Below, piece by piece: positions 34,808 through 41,658 of a DNA stretch of 64,000 nucleotides. This DNA is from Arachnia propionica. Its GTDB lineage: Bacteria > Actinomycetota > Actinomycetes > Propionibacteriales > Propionibacteriaceae. The stretch lies in assembly GCF_003859805.1 (NCBI RefSeq), contig NZ_RQZG01000011.1, positions 1 through 64,000 on the forward strand, given 5' to 3'. The notes below the pieces were generated by a model that made no database searches, was not told where the DNA came from, and saw only the letters and a list, made by a program, of their open reading frames with translations. The first letter of the stretch is position 1, and every line of letters begins with the position of its first letter. The translations under genes were made by a program, and so were the position numbers.

Positions 34808-35635
34808 TCATCGAAGGAGCTTCCTCACCTCCGGGACCAACTGATGCAACGTCGCCGAGGTGTAACGCAGAACGGCCCATCCCGCCGTCGCGAGCCGGTT
34901 CTGGCGCACTCTGTCCGAGATGAAGCTGTCCCGGCTGGAATGCGTCTCCCACCCGTCGAGTTCGATGGCGAGCAGGTGGTCGGGAAAGGCTATGTCGAGG
35001 AAGTGGGTGTGCCCGGCCAGCACCACCCGGTGATTCGCGCACCATCCCTTGACACCTGCGCCTCGCAGCTGCTGGTGGGCCTCCATCTCCAAGGGGGACC
35101 ACGGATTGTCGCGGGAGATCGCCACCAGGCGTCTGCGGAGTTGATTGCCGGCCCGGTTCGGGAGCAGGCTCATGGCCTCGGTGAGATGTGCCCATGTGGT
35201 TGCTCGACGGCGGTATGCCTCACAGATGGCAGAAGCGTCCTGGTGCTCCACCATTCCCAGGACCGACAGCTCAGGGCACGCCAGCCGGAGTCCGGCACGC
35301 TCCCACACCAGGGTGGGAGGCACGCTGAGTTCAGTGCATCGCAGCCACGTCGGGACGCTCCGAGGTGGCCGGATGGCCGCATCGATGCGGGTCGGCCTGA
35401 GCCCAGGCCACCAGGTGAGAGCCGCAGCCGAGGCCCCCAGGATGACAGCTCGCGGATTCCATGCGCACACCGCCGCCGCGAGAAGCTCCAGGGTCGGTTC
35501 GACCCCACGCCATCGGAGCACCCCTCGAAGCACCGACACCAGTTCTTCGGAGCGGACCAGACGGTCGATGTGCCCCCGCAGGTCGGGGTGGTCACGGCGA
35601 ACGATGAGGGGCAGGTCGGAAAGAGGGGATTTCAT
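34808..35635 (-). CDS. DUF559/Vsr-like endonuclease-domain protein
   Basis: A 275-aa protein from ATG 35635 (MKSPLSDLPLIVRRDHPDLRGH). The N-terminal half resembles the winged-helix/AbiEi-like region found in many actinobacterial proteins of this type. The C-terminal ~95 residues have the PD-(D/E)xK-like pattern of DUF559: an SPLEMEAHQQL helix, FLDIAFPDHLLAIELDG, then SDRVRQNRLATAGWAVLRYT. Asp in LDIAF and Glu in AIELDG are the likely metal ligands. It is the only minus-strand gene in this part of the array and is bracketed by two identical palindromes, so it looks like an inserted cassette. Nuclease activity is inferred from the family. Confidence 0.78.
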   Translation of the reverse strand: MKSPLSDLPLIVRRDHPDLRGHIDRLVRSEELVSVLRGVLRWRGVEPTLELLAAAVCAWNPRAVILGASAAALTWWPGLRPTRIDAAIRPPRSVPTWLRCTELSVPPTLVWERAGLRLACPELSVLGMVEHQDASAICEAYRRRATTWAHLTEAMSLLPNRAGNQLRRRLVAISRDNPWSPLEMEAHQQLRGAGVKGWCANHRVVLAGHTHFLDIAFPDHLLAIELDGWETHSSRDSFISDRVRQNRLATAGWAVLRYTSATLHQLVPEVRKLLR

Positions 35636-35688
35636 ACCCACACCATGGGCGGGAACAGACCGGAAGAACTCTTTTCCACAGCCACCTT

Positions 35689-35754
35689 GCTGCAAACGTG
35701 CGGAGCGTTGCTTCTGGAAGCGCTCCCATCCGCAACGCTCCGCACGTTTGCAGC
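35689..35754. repeat. Perfect palindrome, copy 2, at the cassette border
   Basis: This is base-for-base the same 66-bp core as 34736-34801 (23-bp arms, 20-base loop). It lies upstream of both the DUF559 gene (-) and paralogue J (+). The remaining gap to J (35755-36017) contains a short CCGAT..ATCGG hairpin near 35915-35932 and the J ribosome site, and no gene. Confidence 0.9.
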
Positions 35755-36017
35755 GGGATGGGTGGAGAAGGGTCCCGGCACGAGAACGTGGTGCTGTGAT
35801 CCGCAGTGGGGTGGGGGGATACTCGCGTATCGGGCTTCTGCGGAGTCTCGACATTCTCGTACCGGGACTCCACCTACGGTTGCAGAGACACCACGTCGAA
35901 AGCAAACCCGCCCCCCGATCTACCATCGGGCATGAACTTCCGGCAGACTGTCCCTCGGACCTCGTCGTCGCATGACCAATGACGTTCCACCAGCCTGGCC
36001 CCTCAGGAGGAGACACC

Positions 36018-38489
36018 ATGACCGATCCCACCGCCGAGCTTCGTGCCCTGGTGCAGAGCGAGGACTGGGAACAGGTCGTCTCCGCCCTGACCGACCTCCC
36101 ACCCGAGCGGCGCTCCGCCTTGGCCAAGGCTGTCCCGAAGGTCCTCAGCCAGCTGCGGAAGACCACCATTCCCGCCACCATCATCGTCGCGGCGACGAGC
36201 CTCGACGTGACTCCCCGCGTCCTCGCCTCCACCCTCGACCCCACCACGGTGCCGCAGCTGACCGGCAATCGCGCCGCCACCGAACACGTGACCGGCCAGC
36301 TCCGGGCCCGGGACCGCGACTGGCTGACCCGGTTCATCGACGCCGCGTGCGCCCGCCGCACCACCGTGCAGCACCTGCCCAGGCTCCTCGACCCCCTCCT
36401 CGACGCCCACGGCCTGCCCCTGCCCACCGAGCCCCGCTACTGGCTCGGCTGGATGCAGTGCGGTGGTCTGCCCCGGCCCGGCATCAGGTGGCAGGACCGG
36501 TTCCTCGCCGCCTGCGCCACGTTCGGCGCGTTCCGGGTCAGCAACTTCGACCCGGAGCTGCGGGTCGGGGAGATCCGCGACGGCATCGCCGAGATCCGCT
36601 CCACGGAATCCGTCGACGCCGATGCCCTGCTCCGGGGCCTGCTGCAGGTCTTCGGACGTGGTGAGACCTCCGGCGCGCAGAACGTCGCGTTGATGTGGTT
36701 GAACGCCCTGGACCTGGCTCCCCGGCTGTGGCAGGAACGAGCCCTGGTCGTCGAGGCCCTGCCGAAGGCGAACACCGCCTTCGTGAAACTGGCCCTCGAC
36801 CACCTGATCCGCCCCGACCTCACCGACGACGAGCTGACCGCCGTCGCCGTCGCCGTGCTGCCCCGCCGCGAGAAGGGACCCCGCCGCAGCGTCCTCAAGG
36901 CCCTGTCCCGCGTCACCGAGCCCTCCGAGCAGCTGACCACCACCGTGCGCAGCGCCGCCGAGGCCGACCCGACCTGCTCGGACCTGGCCGACCGCCTGCT
37001 GAACACCTGGGAGACCCGCCACCTGCCCGCCCCACCCGTGCAGGGGCTGTGGCAGGACCCCACCGATGAGCCCGCGCATCCCCTGGACCAGCTGTCCGGA
37101 CCGTCGTTGATCCTCGACGACACCGCGCTGGCCGAGCTGTGCGCCCGCGTCGGGCACGACTACCCCGGCGATCCGGTCGTCCACGAGCAGGTGCTGGCCG
37201 CGTTGGTCGCGACGGCCCACGCCGGGAGGTTGTCGAACATCAAGGAGGCGATCTCCCGGCGGCTCGGGCTCACCGGGTTCGTCGTCAACGTGTTGGAGAA
37301 CCTGATGCTCCGCACCACCCGGGAGGTCGCCCCCGTCGAGGACCGCACGGCGGGTGGGCTGCTGGTGCAGCTGCTGGCACAGCGTGCCGCCGAGGTGATC
37401 GACGCGTTGGGGTCGATCCCCTGTCTGCTGTCGGTTCCCACCCACGACGACTTCCACATCTCCTGGGCGACCTTCGTGGAGCGGGCCGGGTCCTACTGGG
37501 ATGCGCGGGCAACGCTGTTGCCGACCGATGTGGCCGTGGCCCTGGGGCGGCTGGACCGGGGGCAGGGCATCGACCCCGACGACCTTCCACTGGTGAGGAT
37601 CCAGGGCGTCCCGGCGACGTTGGCGCAGGTGGTGGCCACCTGGCTGGCCACGCCCGGGGACCCGGCGCAACTGATCCTGCTGCCGGAGGACGAGCAGGCC
37701 ACCCGCTGGGCGAATCGGGTGGCCGCCCGGATGCGGGTGGCGGGGGAGCAGGCTGCGGCGCACCGCCCGCTCCGGCTGACGGATGCCTGGGTGGGTGAGT
37801 ACCACCCGGGCCGGGTCACCGAGGGGGACCAGGAGGCGGTGGCGGCGTTCCTGCCGGTGACCGATCCGGTGATCCGCAGTTCGCTGGGTGAGATCCCGCC
37901 GGTGCTGACGTTGATGCCGAACCGACCGGCCCGACCCGCCGCGTGGGTGCTGCACGCGCTGCTGGAGCGCGGCCCGGATGCCGCGCGGGACCCGTTCACG
38001 CTGCTGGCCCGCACTGCCCGGCCGTGGGGCAGCGTGGTGTCGCTGGTGTGGCTGCTGCTCGTGGACGCCGGCGCGGACACCGATGACGACTCCCTCGTCG
38101 CGGAGCTGCTGCGCGCCTGGCGGCGGGGGGCGGTGAGCGACGACGACCTGGTCTCGGCCTGGCACTCCCGCTACCGGGTGGTGCTGGACCCGTCGCGCAC
38201 CACCGTCGCGACGGCGTTGATCCGGGCCGCCCACCAGGGTGGCCTGGCGCTGGTGTGGCCGCTGCTCAGCCATCTCGTCGACGACCTGGCGGGTTCGCGT
38301 GGCTTCACCGGCACCACGACGCCGCTGCTGGAGGAGTTCCAGCCGCTGGTGCCGGAGGTGGTGGCCGCCGGTGTCCCGGTGGAGCTGCCGGAGATCCACA
38401 CCCTGGCCAACCACAAGGGGGCCAGCCCGACGGTGAAGGCCGCGCGCCTGATCGTCGCGGCCCTGCCGGAGCCGGAGGAGACCTGGTGA
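36018..38489 (+). CDS. Giant array paralogue J (823 aa)
   Basis: ATG 36018 follows AGGAGGAGACACC; an in-frame ATG 39 bases earlier has no such site. Landmarks: LARDRDWLTRFIDAAC-type segment, YWLGWMQCGGLPRPGIRWQDRFLAAC, DALLRGLLQVFGRGETSGAQNVALMWLNALDLAPRLW, LPRREKGPRRSVLKALSRV, GLWQDPTDE, LGSIPCLLSVPTHDDFHISWATFVERAGSYW, LLRAWRRGAVSDDDLVSAWHS, LALVWPLLSHLVDDLAG and ELPEIHTLANHKGASPTVKAARLIVAAL. It opens a two-gene coupled block (GTGA overlap with K). No catalytic motif is visible. Predicted helical. Confidence 0.85.
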   Translation: MTDPTAELRALVQSEDWEQVVSALTDLPPERRSALAKAVPKVLSQLRKTTIPATIIVAATSLDVTPRVLASTLDPTTVPQLTGNRAATEHVTGQLRARDRDWLTRFIDAACARRTTVQHLPRLLDPLLDAHGLPLPTEPRYWLGWMQCGGLPRPGIRWQDRFLAACATFGAFRVSNFDPELRVGEIRDGIAEIRSTESVDADALLRGLLQVFGRGETSGAQNVALMWLNALDLAPRLWQERALVVEALPKANTAFVKLALDHLIRPDLTDDELTAVAVAVLPRREKGPRRSVLKALSRVTEPSEQLTTTVRSAAEADPTCSDLADRLLNTWETRHLPAPPVQGLWQDPTDEPAHPLDQLSGPSLILDDTALAELCARVGHDYPGDPVVHEQVLAALVATAHAGRLSNIKEAISRRLGLTGFVVNVLENLMLRTTREVAPVEDRTAGGLLVQLLAQRAAEVIDALGSIPCLLSVPTHDDFHISWATFVERAGSYWDARATLLPTDVAVALGRLDRGQGIDPDDLPLVRIQGVPATLAQVVATWLATPGDPAQLILLPEDEQATRWANRVAARMRVAGEQAAAHRPLRLTDAWVGEYHPGRVTEGDQEAVAAFLPVTDPVIRSSLGEIPPVLTLMPNRPARPAAWVLHALLERGPDAARDPFTLLARTARPWGSVVSLVWLLLVDAGADTDDDSLVAELLRAWRRGAVSDDDLVSAWHSRYRVVLDPSRTTVATALIRAAHQGGLALVWPLLSHLVDDLAGSRGFTGTTTPLLEEFQPLVPEVVAAGVPVELPEIHTLANHKGASPTVKAARLIVAALPEPEETW

Positions 38490-40954
38490 GTCTGAAGGAC
38501 GCCCTCACCCGCGCCACAGATGCTTGCGACCTCATCACCACCATTGAGGACATCGGCGACAGCGCCCGCGCCGCGTGGGCGTCGGAGGCGAAGCGATCGA
38601 TGCCTCGGCTTCGTCGGATCGCTGACGACCTCGGCAGGCCGGAACTGGCCGTGGTCGTCGCGGCGTTCTTCGACGTCCCCGTCAAGCAGCTGGTGCTGGC
38701 GCTGGCGGATGGTTTCCTCATCGAGGAGCTCGACGAGCAGAACGCCATGACCTGGGTGGTGGAGCAACTGCGGCAGCGCGGTCCCGAGTGGGCATCGACG
38801 CTGGTGGCGGCGGCATGCGACAAGAAGCAGGCTGCAAGGTTCCGGACCCTGCTGGATGCCCTCCTCGACGCCCACGACCTACCGCTGCCGGATGATCCGC
38901 GCTACTGGACGAACTGGCTGCCCGGCCCGGGAAAGGTGCTGCCCGGGCGGCGGTTCTGGGCGCGACTGGTGAGGGCCGCCACCGTCAGGGACGCCTTCAC
39001 GGGGTGGATCCCGCCCGGATACTTCGACGAGCTGGCCGGGCCGGTCGCGACGCTCAGGGCCGCCGAACCGGTTCCCGACGACGTGCTCCCGGCCCTGGTC
39101 CAGGTGTTCACCCGGGGCGACCGCCCCGCCGCGCAGCAGTACGCGCTGGGCTGGATCGACCTGCTCGGGATGCGCTGCGAGCTGTGGCAGCACCGAGGCG
39201 TGCTGTGTGATGCGCTCCCGTTGACGCCTTCGAAGGTGGCGGGGGCGATCGTCGAGGTACTGCTCCGCCCCGAACTCGACGACGACGAGCTCACCGCCCT
39301 GGCCTGCGTCGGTCTGGTGCGCAAGGAGAAGGGCATTCGTCGCGCCCTGCTGAAGGCCCTCCCCCGCCTGGCTGAGCCGGGTGAGGAGCTGCGGGAGCTG
39401 GTCGCGGTGCTCGCCACCGACGGCGACACCACCACCTCGGAGCTTGCCACCCGGCTGCTCCAGGACTGGGGCGTGGCCACGACTCCGGAGGCCCTGGCGA
39501 CGGGGCTGTGGCGGGAGCCCGCCCTGACCGATCCCGAGCCGATGCCGGAGTTCAGCGACGAGGCCCTGCGGCTGGATACGGCACGGGTCGCAGACCTGCT
39601 GGGCGATGACGTCAACACCTGCGGCTTCTTCCCCCTGCTGATCGAGTGGACACCGGCGGTGCTCGTCGCGCATGCCCGCGACCACGGCGTCGATCACGTG
39701 CGGGAGTTGGTGCGGCGGCACCTCACCCAAGAGTTCGACGCATTCCCGCTTCGGGCGATGCTGCTGGCCTGGGCGGATGGGTCGGAACTCAAGGACGCCA
39801 CCGTCGCCCCGGGCGATGAGAACAGCGGGCTGTCCCTGCTGGCGGCACGGCGGATGGTGGAGGTGCTGGGGTGGCTGGGCGAGCTGCCGTGCCTGCTGTC
39901 CACGCCCAGCCATCAGGGGCTTCGGGTCTCGTGGGAGGCGTTCGCGGCCCGGGTCGGGCGCTTCCGGGAGGTCGGGCAGCCGCTCCTGGCCACCGATGTC
40001 GCCGTCGCCCTGGCCCGGCTGGACCGGGCTGCTGCGCCCGCCGATCTGAGCCCCTTCGCCCATCCGATCCACGGCGCCGAGGTCTTGTTGGATGAGGTGC
40101 TGGGCCACTGGCGGGACACCGACCCCGAACCGGTCCGGGTGAGCTTCGCACCCGCGATGAAGGATGACATCACGGCCCAGTGGCACTACCGCATGGTGGT
40201 CGACGGCGACGCACCGGTCACTCACCCGATGCTGGGCCTGTCCGATCCGTGGTCGCTCCCCCACCACGGTAGTACCTGGACCGCCCGGGTGGTCGGCATC
40301 CAGCCCCGCAGCGGGGAGCCCTTCACCGTCCCCATGCGCGATGAGGTTGCCGCCGTCGCCCAGTTGTTGCCGCAGCACCAGGCCCGCCAGGTGATGGCTG
40401 CGGTGCATCGGATGGAGCAATACGGGGTGGGGCAGGCCGCGTGGTGTCATCGGATGCTGGGGGATGTGGCCCATCCGTTCAGCGAGGCCCTCACCGTGCT
40501 GGGGCTGGCCTGGGCCGGTGGGGCGGCGCCGCAGGACCGCGACGGCATCGCCGAGCTGTGGTTGCGCGCCTGGGACGAGGGACGTCTCACGGCACAGGAT
40601 CTGGTGGGCGCCTGGCACAGTGTGCTGTGGGAGCTGCCGGACCAGTTCGGCCACACCGCCGGGCATTTCGTCCGGGCCCCGCTCAAGGTGGCTGAGGTGC
40701 TGGCGGTCATCGCCGACGGCGGCGGCCTGGCCCTGGTCTGGCCGCTGCTCGCGGTCCTCGCCGAGGAGGCAGCCGGAGCCGAGAAGCTCCCCGCCACCGC
40801 CGCCGCCCTCCTCGAGATCGTGCTGCGCCTGCTGCCCCACGTCCAGGCCGCCGGGGTCGCCGCCCTGCTGCCGAACGTCGTCGCCCTGGCATCCCGGAAG
40901 GGCAACAGCAAGGCGCTCCAGGTCGCCCGTCGGATCCGGGACTCGCTGCGATGA
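38486..40954 (+). CDS. Giant array paralogue K (822 aa)
   Basis: GTG 38486 overlaps the J stop, and GGAGGAGACC lies directly before it inside J. Landmarks: RQRGPEWASTLVAAAC, LPLPDDPRYWTNWLPGPGKVLPGRRFWARLVRAA (the RWQ block has become RRFWARL), DDVLPALVQVFTRGDRPAAQQYALGWIDLLGMRCELW, RKEKGIRRALLKALPRL, TGLWREPALTDPEPMPEF, LGELPCLLSTPSHQGLRVSWEAFAARVGRFREVG, LWLRAWDEGRLTAQDLVGAWHS, LALVWPLLAVLAEEAAGAEK and LLPNVVALASRKGNSKALQVARRI. The VxALLPNVVxLAxRKG ending is shared with L. A toxin-antitoxin pair separates it from L. Confidence 0.85.
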   Translation: MSLKDALTRATDACDLITTIEDIGDSARAAWASEAKRSMPRLRRIADDLGRPELAVVVAAFFDVPVKQLVLALADGFLIEELDEQNAMTWVVEQLRQRGPEWASTLVAAACDKKQAARFRTLLDALLDAHDLPLPDDPRYWTNWLPGPGKVLPGRRFWARLVRAATVRDAFTGWIPPGYFDELAGPVATLRAAEPVPDDVLPALVQVFTRGDRPAAQQYALGWIDLLGMRCELWQHRGVLCDALPLTPSKVAGAIVEVLLRPELDDDELTALACVGLVRKEKGIRRALLKALPRLAEPGEELRELVAVLATDGDTTTSELATRLLQDWGVATTPEALATGLWREPALTDPEPMPEFSDEALRLDTARVADLLGDDVNTCGFFPLLIEWTPAVLVAHARDHGVDHVRELVRRHLTQEFDAFPLRAMLLAWADGSELKDATVAPGDENSGLSLLAARRMVEVLGWLGELPCLLSTPSHQGLRVSWEAFAARVGRFREVGQPLLATDVAVALARLDRAAAPADLSPFAHPIHGAEVLLDEVLGHWRDTDPEPVRVSFAPAMKDDITAQWHYRMVVDGDAPVTHPMLGLSDPWSLPHHGSTWTARVVGIQPRSGEPFTVPMRDEVAAVAQLLPQHQARQVMAAVHRMEQYGVGQAAWCHRMLGDVAHPFSEALTVLGLAWAGGAAPQDRDGIAELWLRAWDEGRLTAQDLVGAWHSVLWELPDQFGHTAGHFVRAPLKVAEVLAVIADGGGLALVWPLLAVLAEEAAGAEKLPATAAALLEIVLRLLPHVQAAGVAALLPNVVALASRKGNSKALQVARRIRDSLR

Positions 40955-40988
40955 ACTCAGCTTCCGCACGGCAACCAGGCCACATATT

Positions 40989-41018
40989 GGTATACAAAAA
41001 CCAGGTTTTCGGTATACT
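40989..41018 (+). promoter_or_regulatory. Operator repeats and -10 of toxin-antitoxin module 2
   Basis: GGTATAC occurs at 40989-40995 and 41011-41017, 22 bp apart (two helical turns), each containing the palindrome GTATAC. The second overlaps a TATACT -10 (41013-41018) that ends 6 bases before the toxin GTG; no ribosome site is present, so the transcript is probably leaderless and autorepressed. Confidence 0.6.
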
Positions 41019-41024
41019 TCGGAT

Positions 41025-41270
41025 GTGAAACTGAAAGTGGCCAAGCAGGCGAGACGACACAAGGTCGGCAAGGCCCACATGATGCACGTCATCAGCAACT
41101 GTCCCCCTCGTGAGTCAACACGCATCACCGGTGAGACGGAACTCAGCTGGGTTGGCATCGACGACCGGGGACTCGAACTGCACATCGTCGCTGTTGTCAC
41201 CACGGATGACCGCACAGCTGAGGAGATCCTCTTGGTCATCCACTGCTTCCCCACTGTCTTGAAAGGCTGA
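41025..41270 (+). CDS. BrnT/RelE-like toxin of module 2
   Basis: An 81-aa protein starting at GTG 41025. RRHKVGKAHMMHVISNC, ELSWVGIDDRGLELHIVAVVTTDD and ILLVIHCFPTVLKG match a group of small actinobacterial toxin-like proteins with a helix followed by a four-stranded sheet, related in pattern to the toxin at 29537. The gene order is toxin first, the reverse of module 1. It lies between paralogues K and L. Confidence 0.65.
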   Translation: MKLKVAKQARRHKVGKAHMMHVISNCPPRESTRITGETELSWVGIDDRGLELHIVAVVTTDDRTAEEILLVIHCFPTVLKG

Positions 41271-41273
41271 TCC

Positions 41274-41612
41274 ATGGGCGAACGTACCTACACCGTCAAT
41301 CTCGGCTCCCGTGGTCGCGTCACGGTGACGGAGTCCGACATCGAGGAGATCGACCTTGATGAATCCACCGTCCAGGTCGACGGCGTGCGGCTCACTGAGG
41401 CCCGCGCTGCGCAGCTCGCCCGGGAGATCTCCGTCCGGCACGGACGACGCGGAGGCCGTCCCTCCCTGCCGGAACACGAACGGGCCAGTGTGCAGAAGGC
41501 CCTCCGCCTGACCCCCGAGCAGGCGCAACGCCTCGCGGCCGCAGCCAGCTCGCGGGGAGTCAGCGAATCGGAGCTGCTGCGAAACGCTCTCGACGCCTAC
41601 CTGGCCAGCTGA
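41274..41612 (+). CDS. Antitoxin of module 2, ribbon-helix-helix C-terminus
   Basis: A 112-aa protein 3 bases downstream of the toxin. The N-terminal half is beta-rich (TYTVNLGSRGRVTVTESDIEEIDLDESTVQVDG), and the C-terminal part (LRLTPEQAQRLAAAASSRGVSESELLRNALDAYLAS) is a ribbon-helix-helix-type DNA-binding segment. The linker is basic (RHGRRGGRPS). Partner and position support the antitoxin call. Confidence 0.75.
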   Translation: MGERTYTVNLGSRGRVTVTESDIEEIDLDESTVQVDGVRLTEARAAQLAREISVRHGRRGGRPSLPEHERASVQKALRLTPEQAQRLAAAASSRGVSESELLRNALDAYLAS

Positions 41613-41658
41613 GTACCATGCTCGGGGCCCGAAGAGTCCTGGAGGAAGGCACCCCGAC

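Noticed and set aside
34735-35754. Insertion sequence ends
   Set aside because: The flanking copies are internal palindromes in the same sequence rather than inverted ends of a transposon, and no transposase is present between them.
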